From positions 1 to 50,132 of the forward strand of contig SVJD01000011.1 in NCBI GenBank assembly GCA_015069165.1: a DNA stretch of 50,132 nt, given 5' to 3'. The DNA is from Oscillospiraceae bacterium (GTDB taxonomy: Bacteria > Bacillota > Clostridia > UBA1212 > UBA1255). The translations under genes were made by a program, and so were the position numbers. The notes beneath the pieces were generated by a model. It was not told the origin of the DNA and ran no database searches. It saw only the letters and a list, made by a program, of their open reading frames with translations. Below, in pieces: positions 24,485 to 34,806 of this stretch (positions are counted from its first letter, which is position 1; each line of letters starts with the position of its first letter).

Positions 24485-25699
24485 ATGAAAAAACACATTT
24501 TGATTGTTTCACAATATTTTTATCCTGAGCAATTTCGCATTAATGATATTGCACTTGAATGGTTGAAACGCGGCTACAAAGTAACTGTTCTGACCGGTAT
24601 ACCTAATTATCCACAGGGTAAATTTTTTAAAGGGTATGGCTTGTTAAAAAAAAGGAAAGAAACTTGGAACGGAGTAGATATCATAAGGATTCCTTTGTTT
24701 GCTCGGGGAAAGACTTCTGTTGGTATGGTACTTAACTATTTTTCTTTTGTCATTTCCGGTTTCTTTTGGAAATGTTTCACAAAAGTAAAGGCTGACTGTG
24801 TTTTTACTTTTGAAGTTTCACCTATGACACAAGCGCTTATAGGAGTCTGGTATTCCAAGAAACATAAGATTCCAAATTACATATATGTTCAGGATCTTTG
24901 GCCTGAAAATGTTGAAATTGTGACAGGGATTCATAGCAAAGCAATAATTGGACCAATAAGCAAAATGGTTAATTATATATACAAAAATTGTGATAAGATA
25001 TTTGCTACATCACCCAGTTTTGTTAAAGAAATACAAAAGCGTACTCCGGGAGAAGAGAATAAAGTTTTATATTGGCCTCAATATGCCGAAGAGTTTTATG
25101 AACCCACAGATGTTAAATCGTCACTTATACCACAAGATGGTGCGTTGAATATAACATTTACAGGCAATATAGGAACAGCACAGGGGTTAGAAATTTTACC
25201 TAAAACTGCAAGATTACTCAAAGAGCAGAATATTAAAGTCAGATTTAATATAGTTGGAGACGGAAGAAATAAGGACAATTTAATAACTTGTATTAAAGAA
25301 AATGAGGTTGAAGAATATTTTAATTTAGTAGGCTGGCAACATTCAACGAATATTCCTCATATATTGGCGGCAAGTGATGCGGCTTTTTTGTCATTTGCAA
25401 ATAACTCATTATATTCTATGACTATTCCTGCAAAACTGCAATCTTATATGGCATGTGGGATTCCGATATTGGCTTCAGTATGTGGAGAAACAGAGCGTAT
25501 TATAAAAGAAGCACTTTGTGGTTTTGTTTCTGCTATAGGAAAAAGTGCTGAATTGGCAGAAATAGTTATACAATTTTCTAATCTTACAGACAATGAAAAA
25601 GAAACAATGAAAGAAAATGCAATACAATACTACAATTTACATTTTAATAAATCTGAACTGCATATTCAGATGGAAAATGAGTTAATGGTTTTTGTGTGA
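24485..25699 (+). CDS. Glycosyltransferase, GT4 family (WbuB-like)
   Basis: This 404-residue GT-B transferase has an N-terminal domain starting LIVSQYFYPEQFRINDIALE, a motif typical of WbuB-like FucNAc or related transferases. YVQDLWPENVE and a C-terminal EX7E-like region around MACGIPILASVCGETERIIKE follow. The first motif is what I associate with L-FucNAc transferases such as WbuB, and the locus encodes UDP-L-FucNAc synthesis (capEFG), so that donor is a reasonable guess, not a finding. It starts 2 bases after the previous stop. Confidence 0.9.
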   Translation: MKKHILIVSQYFYPEQFRINDIALEWLKRGYKVTVLTGIPNYPQGKFFKGYGLLKKRKETWNGVDIIRIPLFARGKTSVGMVLNYFSFVISGFFWKCFTKVKADCVFTFEVSPMTQALIGVWYSKKHKIPNYIYVQDLWPENVEIVTGIHSKAIIGPISKMVNYIYKNCDKIFATSPSFVKEIQKRTPGEENKVLYWPQYAEEFYEPTDVKSSLIPQDGALNITFTGNIGTAQGLEILPKTARLLKEQNIKVRFNIVGDGRNKDNLITCIKENEVEEYFNLVGWQHSTNIPHILAASDAAFLSFANNSLYSMTIPAKLQSYMACGIPILASVCGETERIIKEALCGFVSAIGKSAELAEIVIQFSNLTDNEKETMKENAIQYYNLHFNKSELHIQMENELMVFV

Positions 25700-25761
25700 T
25701 ATTTAGGAGAATTATTTACGAAGTATTTGAAAATTTATTCTGATTTTAGTGATGAATTACG

Positions 25762-27030
25762 ATGAAGCATACAGGTGGAAATATTTTAATAATTAGTCAT
25801 AATCCTTTAAGTAAGGTAAATAATAATGGGAAAACTCTCGTGTCTATTTTTAAAGGAGTTCCTGAAGATAATATTTATCAAATTTATTTGAACCCTGATA
25901 TTCCGGATTATAGCGAGAAATGTCATTATTTACAATTAAATGAGAAACAAATTTTATCTTCTATTCTAAAAATGAACAATTTGTGTTGTAAGGAAATAAA
26001 AGCAACACCGGACAGAGTTTCTTCTACAACTATAAAAAGTCATAATTTTGGAAATCATACAAAAAGACTTTTAAGAGAGTTCATATGGAAATTTACTTTT
26101 TGGAAATCAACACTTGGAGAGTGGCTTAAAGACAAACAATTTAATGTTGTCTTTTTTATGGCAGGCGATGGTTTGTTTGCATATGATGTGTATCGTTTTG
26201 TAATGGAACATATTTCTGCAAAAGGGTGTTTGTTTTTCACCGATGACTATATAATTGGAAGAACTTCATATTCTCCGATAGCTACAATAAGGCGTATTTT
26301 GCTGAAACGCAAAATAAAGAAAACATTAAAGATTACAAATGAATTATATGTTATTTCTGATGAGATGAGAAAAGCATATTATAAGTTATTTAATATAGAG
26401 GGTTATATAATTCGTAATTTTTCTGTTGAAAAGAGGATTGAAGATGTTATTTCTTTAGAAAAAACATCTGATTCTTTAGTTATGGTTTACGCAGGTGGAT
26501 TACATTACAATAGGTGGAAGGTGTTAGCGAAAATTGCAAAAGAACTCAATAAAATTAATAACTCAAGCAAAGTCAAGTGTTATCTAAGAATATATTCATC
26601 TCAAAATATTTCGCCAGGTATTATAAATCAGCTTTCAGTTGAAAATTCGTCTGCGTTTTTAGGGGGTGCTTCCGCTTCGCAAATTGCAGATATATATGCG
26701 GATGCAGACATATTACTTCATGTTGAATCTTTTGACAAAAAAGCGATTGCATCAACAAAGTATTCTTTTTCTACGAAAATTCCTGAATATTTGTCAGCTG
26801 GCAAGTGTGTGTTGGCTGTTGGGCCTGCAGAAGTAGCTTCTGTTCAGTATTTGGCAGATTTTGCGTGCGTTGCAAATAATGAGTCAGAGATTAAAAATGT
26901 ATTAGTACATTTGCTAAACGATGATGAATACCGAGCAATGATTAAGTCTAATTGCGAGAATAGATATGAAAAAGATTTTTCTGAGGAAAAGCAAAAGAAG
27001 TGTTTAGAACAGATTTTACATGTTTCTTAA
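25762..27030 (+). CDS. Glycosyltransferase-like protein (GT-B fold)
   Basis: This 422-residue protein starts ILIISHNPLSKVNNNGKTLVSIF, a typical GT-B N-terminal loop. A C-terminal half with MVYAGGLHYNRWKVLAKIAK, a GGASASQIADIYADADILLHVE segment and ST-KYSFSTKIPEYLSAGKCVLAVG fits family 4 donor binding. The sequence is diverged and the donor and acceptor are unknown. A gap of 62 bp precedes it, with no clear promoter and only a weak ribosome binding site, so it may depend on coupling or start elsewhere. The AT content is visibly higher than in the hydrogenase region. Confidence 0.82.
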   Translation: MKHTGGNILIISHNPLSKVNNNGKTLVSIFKGVPEDNIYQIYLNPDIPDYSEKCHYLQLNEKQILSSILKMNNLCCKEIKATPDRVSSTTIKSHNFGNHTKRLLREFIWKFTFWKSTLGEWLKDKQFNVVFFMAGDGLFAYDVYRFVMEHISAKGCLFFTDDYIIGRTSYSPIATIRRILLKRKIKKTLKITNELYVISDEMRKAYYKLFNIEGYIIRNFSVEKRIEDVISLEKTSDSLVMVYAGGLHYNRWKVLAKIAKELNKINNSSKVKCYLRIYSSQNISPGIINQLSVENSSAFLGGASASQIADIYADADILLHVESFDKKAIASTKYSFSTKIPEYLSAGKCVLAVGPAEVASVQYLADFACVANNESEIKNVLVHLLNDDEYRAMIKSNCENRYEKDFSEEKQKKCLEQILHVS

Positions 27031-27052
27031 AACACTTTGAAGGGGATAATAA

Positions 27053-28168
27053 ATGCTACCGTATTTTTTGTTATTATTTATTTCAGCTGTGTTTCCTTTA
27101 ATGTTTTATTATTTTAAAGGAAATAGTGTAGTACATTATAGTCGCAGAAATATGCTTCAAGATTCAAATAAACTAATGCTCATCATTTTCTTTGTTGGGT
27201 TGTTTATTTTATTATCTTTGCGAGATATTTCTGTTGGAACAGATTTAATTGAATATAAAATTATCTTTGAGAGATGTTCTATAGTGCAGGTTAGTGAGCT
27301 TAAAGAATTAAGGTGGGAGATTGGTTATACTTTTTATAATAAACTGATATCTTTGATTTCAAATGAGTATCGTGTGTTTTTAATTGTAACAGCGTTTATT
27401 GTAATTTTACCAATTTATAAATTCTATTCTAAAGAAAAAAAATATATTTTCTTATTAATAGTACTTTTTATAAATATGCCTTGTTTTTTAATGATTTTTA
27501 GCGGATTGAGACAGGCTATTGCAACTTCAATAGGAATTTTTGCTTATATGGCAATTGAAAACAAAAAGAATATTCGCGGCATATTATTGATATTCCTTGC
27601 AGCAGCTTTTCATGTTTCTGCATTTGTCCTATTTTTACTGTTCCCGGCTTTTTATTTAAAAATTAAAGTCAAACATTTGATATATATTATACCAATGTTG
27701 ATTGCTGTCTATATTTTCAGAATTCCTATTTTTGGATTTATTATAAGTTTAGTGCCTAGCAATTACAGTGAGTTTTATGGAAAAATACAACAAACCGGAG
27801 CTTTTGGAATGATGCTACTTTTTTTAGTGTTTTTGACTTTTGCGTTTGTAATTTTGGACGAAAGTATAATGTCAAAAAAAGACTATTGTATGCGTAATAT
27901 TTTGTTAATAGCAACAGTTTTCCAGTTTTTTGTTCCTATTCACAGCTTGGTTCAAAGGGCAAGTTATTATTTTTTGATATTTGTTCCTGTAGCAATCATA
28001 AGTGTTGTTCAAGCACCTAAAAGGAAACTTAAGAACATATCAGACATGGCGGTTGTTGTAATGAGTTGTTTTTTTGTTTTGTACTTTTTTTATAATGCTA
28101 TTTTTTCAACAGATAATCTGTTAAATGTATTTCCGTATAGGTTTTTTTGGAGTGGTGTATCATGGTAG
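27053..28168 (+). CDS. EpsG-like polysaccharide polymerase
   Basis: This 371-residue polytopic membrane protein has about ten hydrophobic helices. LRDISVGTDLIEYKIIFERC after the second helix and SGLRQAIATSIGIFAYMAIE in the middle are the marks of EpsG/Wzy-type polymerases (the G-x-D-x-x-x-Y loop). It should join repeat units on the outer face of the membrane. It starts 22 bp after the previous gene with AAGGGG upstream, and its stop lies inside the start of the next glycosyltransferase gene. Confidence 0.87.
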   Translation: MLPYFLLLFISAVFPLMFYYFKGNSVVHYSRRNMLQDSNKLMLIIFFVGLFILLSLRDISVGTDLIEYKIIFERCSIVQVSELKELRWEIGYTFYNKLISLISNEYRVFLIVTAFIVILPIYKFYSKEKKYIFLLIVLFINMPCFLMIFSGLRQAIATSIGIFAYMAIENKKNIRGILLIFLAAAFHVSAFVLFLLFPAFYLKIKVKHLIYIIPMLIAVYIFRIPIFGFIISLVPSNYSEFYGKIQQTGAFGMMLLFLVFLTFAFVILDESIMSKKDYCMRNILLIATVFQFFVPIHSLVQRASYYFLIFVPVAIISVVQAPKRKLKNISDMAVVVMSCFFVLYFFYNAIFSTDNLLNVFPYRFFWSGVSW

Positions 28169-29364
28169 TGGTTCAAATAAATCTTTCTTGTTTGTGGGGA
28201 AGTACCGGAAAAATATGTGATTCGGTAAGCACTTTATTAACCGAAAGAGGAGTTGAAAATTATATTTTTTATACATATGGCAATAATCCAGGAAATTGTT
28301 TAAACTATATAAAGTATGCGAGTTTTGCTTACATAAAGTTTCAAGCACTGAAATCAAGAGTTTTTGGCAACTATGGTTTTAATTCAGTTTACGCTACAAA
28401 ACGATTGATAAAAAAATTGGATAACATAAAGCCTAATATTGTACACATACATAATATTCATAGTCATGATTGTGATTTTGAAATGCTGTTCAATTATTTA
28501 AAGGAAAATAATATTAAAGTTTTCTACACTTTTCATGATTGTTGGGCATTTACGGGGTATTGTCCACATTTTACAATGGCAAAATGTGACAATTGGAAAA
28601 ATGGCTGTGGGAAATGTGTATTGAGGAAAAATTATAGTTGGTTTTTTGACAAAAGTGCGAAAAATTATGACAGAAAAAGAAATTCACTTTTAGGGTTGGA
28701 TATGACAATTATTACACCGTCTAAATGGCTTGCCGGATTGGTAAAGCAATCGTTTTTAGAGGAATATCCTGTGAAAGTGATTAACAACGGAATTGATTTA
28801 AGTGTATTTAAGCCAACATATGGGTCTTTTGGTCAAAAGCACAAATTGGATAACAAGAAAGTAATTCTTGGAGTATCTTATGGTTGGAGTGCAAATAAAG
28901 GGTTAGACGTATTTATTGAGTTAGCAAAACGCTTAGATGATGAGTACTGTATTGTGATGGTAGGTACTGATGATATAACAGATAAACAGCTACCTAAAAA
29001 TATTATCTCAATTCATCGAACGCACAATCAGCAAGAACTTGCAGAGATATATACTTGTGCTGATGTGTTTGTAAATACAACAAGAGAGGAAAATTATCCG
29101 ACTGTTAATATGGAATCTATTGCTTGCGGAACACCCGTATTGACCTTTCGAACAGGTGGTAGTCCTGAAATGATAGACGATACTTGCGGTTCTGTGGTTG
29201 AATGTGATAATATAGATGCTCTTGAGGAAGAAATTATTCGTATATGCATGGAGAAACCTTTTTCAAAAGAACAGTGTATAAAAAAAGCTCAAGAATTTAG
29301 CAAAGACAAAAGGTTTAAAGAGTATTTAAATTTATATGACAGAATTGTCGGTGACAGAGAATAA
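28162..29364 (+). CDS. Glycosyltransferase, GT4 family
   Basis: This 400-residue GT-B transferase opens VQINLSCLWGSTGKICDSV, followed by NIVHIHNIHSHDCDFEMLF, FTFHDCWAFTGYCPHF and a cysteine-rich loop (CDNWKNGCGKC). The C-terminal domain carries VINNGIDLSVFKP and TREENYPTVNMESIACGTP with the EX7E motif. The H-D-C-W-x-x-T-G-x-C loop is common in WcaL-like colanic-acid transferases. ATG 28162 is chosen because GGAGTGG lies at 28149-28155; the start overlaps the polymerase stop by seven bases. Confidence 0.9.
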   Translation: MVVVQINLSCLWGSTGKICDSVSTLLTERGVENYIFYTYGNNPGNCLNYIKYASFAYIKFQALKSRVFGNYGFNSVYATKRLIKKLDNIKPNIVHIHNIHSHDCDFEMLFNYLKENNIKVFYTFHDCWAFTGYCPHFTMAKCDNWKNGCGKCVLRKNYSWFFDKSAKNYDRKRNSLLGLDMTIITPSKWLAGLVKQSFLEEYPVKVINNGIDLSVFKPTYGSFGQKHKLDNKKVILGVSYGWSANKGLDVFIELAKRLDDEYCIVMVGTDDITDKQLPKNIISIHRTHNQQELAEIYTCADVFVNTTREENYPTVNMESIACGTPVLTFRTGGSPEMIDDTCGSVVECDNIDALEEEIIRICMEKPFSKEQCIKKAQEFSKDKRFKEYLNLYDRIVGDRE

Positions 29365-29430
29365 AAGTTTTGGTATATTCAGCTTTTTTGCTGCTTATAT
29401 AAATAAAAATTTCTGAAAAGGAGAAAAAAC

Positions 29431-32400
29431 ATGAAGAAAAGTCCATTATCAAAGATTGTGGCAATGTTGCTTGTTGTATTGATGGTTGTTAGTGCACTTC
29501 CAATAAGTGCTATAGCAGCTAGCATATATGATGACAGCAACGGTGGAAGTGATTACTATAATGTCATTTCTGAAAAAGAATGGGACATTGCGCCCGGTGT
29601 TAAAGAGTACGAACAAGTTTTGAACAACGATGCCGGTACTCGCAGACAGGTGGTTCATACCGCAGTTGTTGATGTGAATAACCCTTTTGTTAAAGTTATT
29701 CCAGGAACAAAGGGTATGTGGCCTCAGCCAGGTAACTACGGTACACAATCTACCTCTACTCAGGCTCTTGAAGCAGAGAAGCTTGGGTACGGTAACGTAG
29801 TTGTTGCTACCAACTGTTCTTTGAGTTGGTATACTGAAGCTTACTACAAAGAGAATCCTCATCTGATAGGTGAGCCTCTCGGTTATTCTATCCTTGATGG
29901 TCAGCTTTATGCTAACAGCCGTTTTGTTGAGGGAAAGAACGGTGGCGGTGTAAAGACAATAGTGGTTATAAACTATGACAATCATCCTATCACCGGTGAG
30001 CCTCGTCCTGCTGATATGCCCAAGGTTTGGATCCGTTTGGCTACCGATCCTTTGACAGGTTGGGAACAACAAGCAATCCCTGTTTTGTTCGAACATTTGG
30101 TAAAACCAGATGAAAATGGAGTTCCGAAAATAACATCGTATGCTTCTTCAGTTAATCATGGTACCTCGGATAATGCATCTAGAACTTTCGTAGGTGTAAG
30201 AGCTGATGGGTCTTTGGTAATTGCTGTATCTGATGGCGAACAGGCTCCATATTCTGCAGGTTTTACAAAATACGAAATGGCTGAATACATGATCAAAATG
30301 GGATGTATCATTGCCGCAAACTGCGATGGCGGTGGATCTACTACATTCTGTTCTCAGCGTCCCGGTGAGGACTTGAAAGTAAACTGTTCATTGTCTGACG
30401 GTGGTGAAAGACCTACTTCTAACACAATTTTAGTTGTTTCTACTGCTCCTGCAGACGGACAGTTTGCACGTGCGCAGATTTCTACTGATTATGACTATTA
30501 TACACCCGGCAGTTCTGTATCCTTTAATGCACTTGGAACTGATGCAGTTGGTACAAAGGTGGATATCCCTGCTGATGTTACATGGCAGATTAAGGAAGCA
30601 AATATGGGTACGATTGTTAATGGTATATTTACCTCTAACGGTGCCGAGGGAAAAGTAACAGCTCAAATGGTATATGATGGTAATGTTGTCGGTGAAAAAG
30701 CAATTACTGTTGTCACACCGAATAAGATTTCTTTTGATCAGCCCGTGGTAACGATTCCTTTTGGTAAGACTGCAAAGATTCCCGTAAAGGCGTATGCGAC
30801 CGTAAATAGTGTAGAGCAAGAAATCGGACTCGGTGTAAATGATGTAACGTTTACTACCACCAATGCTGCACTCGGTTCTTTTGATGGATTAAACTTTGTT
30901 GCTGTAGCTGAGATAAACGCTCCTGCAGATATTACAAGTACTGTAACCGCTACACTTAATATGGGAACGAAACCATCTGCAACAGTTAATCTTAATCTTG
31001 GTAAAGGTTCTGAAGTGCTTTGGGATTTTGAGGACGGACAGGTTGATATTGATGAGTGGAATGTTATTAACAGCAGAACAAACGATTATCGTGATTATTA
31101 CTTGAAACTCTCATTGGCAGACCGTACCACTGGACAGGTACATGACGGTAATTACTCTATGCGACTTGAAACAAATGGTCTTGCATCCAAGAAATCTGAT
31201 TCCAGTGAGTATGCTTGGATTAGACTTGGTGTTGACGGAAATGCTGTAGAGCTCGAAAACGCTCGCAGAGTTGGTTTTTGGCTTTACGTTCCCGAAGATA
31301 ATATTCAGTGTTGGGTACAAGGGCATTATATGACAGATTCAAATGGTGACGGTACATATGATACATTAGCTACAGTCAGCATGATGGAATCAGAAAACGT
31401 ATATTATAATGTTGATGAATCAGGTTGGTATTATATGTCCATGGATATCAGTGCTTTTGAAAAAGTTGCACTTAAGTATTCCAACCAATTTAACAAACAG
31501 GACAGTAATGGACAAACTACCGGTCAATTGGATGAAAAGGGCGAGTTCTTCCTTGCTATTATTACCCACCGAACAAAGAACAATAAGCTTTGGTCCGGCA
31601 ATGGTACAATCAACGGTCCCTTTACTTATTACCTTGATAGCTTTACTGTAGACTATTCTGATGCTGTAGATGATAGAGAAAATCCTGTATTTTCTAAAGC
31701 ATATCTTGACGGTACGACTGCTCTTGTAAAGCGTGATGTTGTTACAACCACAAATAACATTCTGAACGTTTCCGCTGCAGTAGCTGATGCAACAGTTATG
31801 GTTGATGGAGACAAGAATGAATACACTCTTACAAATATTTCAGGTCTCAATGCAAATTCCGCAAAGGTTTATATAGACGGTGTTGAAGTTTCATGCAGCT
31901 TTGCTGATGGCGTGATTACAGCAAATGGCATTAAGGTTGCTGACGGTTATCACCGTGTAAAGTTTGAAATCTGCGATAATGCAGGCAACAAGTCTGTAAT
32001 TATCCGTGTAGTAAAAGTAGAGTCCGGTTCTGATGCTTCTACTCTTACACTAAAACCCGCAGATCCTACTCTTGATAGAATTCCATTTGGTTCTATTTAT
32101 TGGATGAATCTCGAAGCAAACAAGATTGAGACCATTCAGTCTGTCGAGACTGTGATTGACTTGAACAGTGTAAACCACTGGCAGTTGGATCATATGGAAC
32201 TTGCAGAGGGATTCACTGCTGAGTACTCGATCAACAAAGAAACAAATACTGCTACCATTACAATTACTCGCACAGGTGTGAACTACGATAATGGTTTCGC
32301 TGTATTGGCAAAATTGCCTGTACGTATTCTGTACTTTGATACTGACATCAAAGTTCCAGGTTTTACTGCTGAAACTTATTGGACCTCATATAACTTCTTC

Positions 32401-34791
32401 GCACAGGATATGAAGATGGACGTTGATATGGGTCTCATTACTCATACTAATGGTACAACTAGTACTTTTTCAAATGAAGAGTTCCATGTTGATACCGAAA
32501 TGTATACAACAAATCAAGAGATGAGTATGGTCGAACCAGAATACTTGACTACACATGCTTCAACACATGTTCATACTCCTGTAGCTCTTGACGATAAAGC
32601 TCCTACTTGTGCAGAAAACGGATATACAGGTAGAACTTTCTGCGAAGGCTGTAACTCTGTTGTTGAATGGGGAACAACCATTCCGGCAACAGGACATACA
32701 TACGAAGTTGTTGGAGATAAACTTGTTTGTGATTGTGGTAGAGAATCTAAAGCTACAGGACTCCAAAACATAGATGGAAAGAACTATTATGCTGTTAGTG
32801 GCAAATTAACCGGTGGATGGCAGATGATTGACGATGTGTGGTATCTCTTTGACAAGGTTACTTTTGCAGGTGTTGATGGTGAGCAATATACAGATGATGC
32901 CATTAAGTTTAATTTCGATAATGGACGTGTAACTGATGGTACTTGGGTTAAGATGAGAGATGGTATGCGCTATTGGTATGGACCAAGTTATTATAGGGAT
33001 ACTTCTTTTGATGCGGACTCTTCAAAGCCTTTTGTTATTGATGGAAAGACATATCTCTTTAATAGAAGCGGTTATATGCAGACTGGCATAGTTCATTTCT
33101 TTACTGGTGTTTATGATGGTTCTTCAGGAGAAATAGTATATTATGATTGTGGTACTGATGGCGTTGCAAATCTTTTAAATGGTCCATATAAAGGCTATTT
33201 CTATGCTGATGGTAAAATCAAGAAAGCCTATCAGTTGGCAGAGTTTGAAGGTGATTATTATTTTATTTATGATGGTCATAAACTTGCAAAAGATTGTGAG
33301 ATTTATTTAACAAGCGACTATGTTAATGGTCATACTTATGCAGACGGTACACCTTTGGCAGCAGGTTACTATACATTTGATGCTGATGGTAAGATGCTTG
33401 TAAAAAATGGTGTTATCGATGGCTATATGTACATAAACAACGAGAGAGTAAACAGATATGCACTTATAGAATTTGAAGGCAACTTCTATTATGTAGGTGA
33501 CTACAGAAAAGTAGCTGTTAATAAAACTATCTATCTTACAAACGAATATATTACTGGATATTACTATGCAGATGGAACTCCTTTAAAAGAAGGCTATTAT
33601 ACATTTGGAGCAGATGGTAAGATGCTCATAAAAAACGGTGTTATCGATGGTTATATGTATATCAACAATGAGAAAGTAAATCGATATGCTTTAATAGAAT
33701 TTGAGGATAACTTCTATTACGTAGGCGACTACAGAAAAGTAGCTGTTAACCAAACGATTTATCTTACAAGTGAGTATGTATCAGGTCATACCTATGCAGA
33801 CGGAACACCCTTGTCGGTTGGATATTATACATTTGACGCTGAAGGCAAAATGATTATAAATGAAGCCCCCGATAAAAAGAACGGTGTTATTGATGGTTTT
33901 ATGTATATTGATGGTGTGAAAGCTAAGGCATATAAACTCGTAAAATTTGAAGATAATTACTATTTTGTAGGAGATTACCATAAGGTTGTTACAAGTAAAA
34001 CAATTTATCTCACAAATGAATATGTTGCAGGTTATACTTATGCAGACGGTACATCTTTGAAAGAAGGTTACTATACATTTGATGCAGAAGGTAAGATGGT
34101 TATTCAAAACGGTGTTGTTGATGGTTATATGTATATCAACAACGAGAGAATAAACCGATATGCACTTGTAGAATTTGAAGGTAACTTCTATTATGTAGGC
34201 GACTACAGAAAAGTAGCTGTTAACAAAACAATTTATCTTACAAGTGAATATGTTGCAGGTCATACTTATGCAGATGGAACTCCTCTTAAAGTAGGTTACT
34301 ACACATTTGATGCAGAAGGTAAGATGGTTATTCAAAACGGTGTTGTTGATGGTTATATGTATATCAACAACGAGAGAATAAACAGATATGCACTTGTAGA
34401 GTTTGAAGGTAACTTCTATTATGTAGGCGACTACAGAAAAGTAGCTGTTAACAAAACAATTTATCTTACAAGTGAATATGTTGAAGGTCATACTTATGCA
34501 GACGGAACACCTCTCAAAGTAGGTTATTACACATTTGATGCAGAGGGTAAGATGGTTATAAAGAACGGTGTTATCGATGGCTTTATGTATATAAATAATG
34601 AGAGGGTAGAAAGATACGCCCTTATAGAGTTCGATGGCAACTATTATTATGTAGGTGACTACCGTAAGGTTGCTACTAATACGAAAATTTGGCTCGATGC
34701 TAAATGTGTTGAGGGAATGACGTATCCTGATGGTTCTATGATTGAAATAGGTTACCATTACTTTGATGCAGAAGGTAAGATGGTTTATTAA
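29431..34791 (+). CDS. Secreted phosphodiester glycosidase (NAGPA-type) with seven wall-binding repeats
   Basis: This 1786-residue surface protein starts with a signal peptide (to about residue 30). A phosphodiester alpha-GlcNAcase (NAGPA) domain covers about 60-337, with VGVRADGSLVIAVSDG and the hallmark NCDGGGSTTF. Two Ig-like regions (about 340-525) and a jelly-roll-like segment from 527 (VLWDFEDGQ) to about 743 follow. Next come a further Ig-like and a cohesin-like stretch (to about 1010), then a Cys/His module near 1045-1110 with ATGHTYE. A short wall-binding region leads into seven repeats from 1250. NAGPA enzymes split sugar-phosphodiester links. In a capsule locus it may trim phospho-linked sugars at the surface; that is inference. 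The strong AAAAGGAG ribosome binding site and 66-bp gap suggest independent control. Confidence 0.88.
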   Translation: MKKSPLSKIVAMLLVVLMVVSALPISAIAASIYDDSNGGSDYYNVISEKEWDIAPGVKEYEQVLNNDAGTRRQVVHTAVVDVNNPFVKVIPGTKGMWPQPGNYGTQSTSTQALEAEKLGYGNVVVATNCSLSWYTEAYYKENPHLIGEPLGYSILDGQLYANSRFVEGKNGGGVKTIVVINYDNHPITGEPRPADMPKVWIRLATDPLTGWEQQAIPVLFEHLVKPDENGVPKITSYASSVNHGTSDNASRTFVGVRADGSLVIAVSDGEQAPYSAGFTKYEMAEYMIKMGCIIAANCDGGGSTTFCSQRPGEDLKVNCSLSDGGERPTSNTILVVSTAPADGQFARAQISTDYDYYTPGSSVSFNALGTDAVGTKVDIPADVTWQIKEANMGTIVNGIFTSNGAEGKVTAQMVYDGNVVGEKAITVVTPNKISFDQPVVTIPFGKTAKIPVKAYATVNSVEQEIGLGVNDVTFTTTNAALGSFDGLNFVAVAEINAPADITSTVTATLNMGTKPSATVNLNLGKGSEVLWDFEDGQVDIDEWNVINSRTNDYRDYYLKLSLADRTTGQVHDGNYSMRLETNGLASKKSDSSEYAWIRLGVDGNAVELENARRVGFWLYVPEDNIQCWVQGHYMTDSNGDGTYDTLATVSMMESENVYYNVDESGWYYMSMDISAFEKVALKYSNQFNKQDSNGQTTGQLDEKGEFFLAIITHRTKNNKLWSGNGTINGPFTYYLDSFTVDYSDAVDDRENPVFSKAYLDGTTALVKRDVVTTTNNILNVSAAVADATVMVDGDKNEYTLTNISGLNANSAKVYIDGVEVSCSFADGVITANGIKVADGYHRVKFEICDNAGNKSVIIRVVKVESGSDASTLTLKPADPTLDRIPFGSIYWMNLEANKIETIQSVETVIDLNSVNHWQLDHMELAEGFTAEYSINKETNTATITITRTGVNYDNGFAVLAKLPVRILYFDTDIKVPGFTAETYWTSYNFFAQDMKMDVDMGLITHTNGTTSTFSNEEFHVDTEMYTTNQEMSMVEPEYLTTHASTHVHTPVALDDKAPTCAENGYTGRTFCEGCNSVVEWGTTIPATGHTYEVVGDKLVCDCGRESKATGLQNIDGKNYYAVSGKLTGGWQMIDDVWYLFDKVTFAGVDGEQYTDDAIKFNFDNGRVTDGTWVKMRDGMRYWYGPSYYRDTSFDADSSKPFVIDGKTYLFNRSGYMQTGIVHFFTGVYDGSSGEIVYYDCGTDGVANLLNGPYKGYFYADGKIKKAYQLAEFEGDYYFIYDGHKLAKDCEIYLTSDYVNGHTYADGTPLAAGYYTFDADGKMLVKNGVIDGYMYINNERVNRYALIEFEGNFYYVGDYRKVAVNKTIYLTNEYITGYYYADGTPLKEGYYTFGADGKMLIKNGVIDGYMYINNEKVNRYALIEFEDNFYYVGDYRKVAVNQTIYLTSEYVSGHTYADGTPLSVGYYTFDAEGKMIINEAPDKKNGVIDGFMYIDGVKAKAYKLVKFEDNYYFVGDYHKVVTSKTIYLTNEYVAGYTYADGTSLKEGYYTFDAEGKMVIQNGVVDGYMYINNERINRYALVEFEGNFYYVGDYRKVAVNKTIYLTSEYVAGHTYADGTPLKVGYYTFDAEGKMVIQNGVVDGYMYINNERINRYALVEFEGNFYYVGDYRKVAVNKTIYLTSEYVEGHTYADGTPLKVGYYTFDAEGKMVIKNGVIDGFMYINNERVERYALIEFDGNYYYVGDYRKVATNTKIWLDAKCVEGMTYPDGSMIEIGYHYFDAEGKMVY
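33178..34788 (+). repeat. Seven coding repeats of about 76 residues (228 bp)
   Basis: Units begin at 33178, 33406, 33634, 33880, 34108, 34336 and 34564. Each starts NGV(I/V)DG(Y/F)MYI, contains FYYVGDYRKVA and YADGTPL, and ends YTFDAEGKM. Unit 3 carries an extra six residues (82 in all). Units 5 and 6 differ by only about ten bases over 228, so they duplicated recently and the copy number may vary between strains. They resemble clostridial wall-binding repeats. Confidence 0.9.
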
Positions 34792-34806
34792 TTCCTGATT
34801 TTAAAG

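Noticed and set aside
33781-34758. Minus-strand open frame of 325 codons opposite the wall-binding repeats
   Set aside because: It is the antisense of a repetitive coding region; repeats keep antisense frames open by chance.
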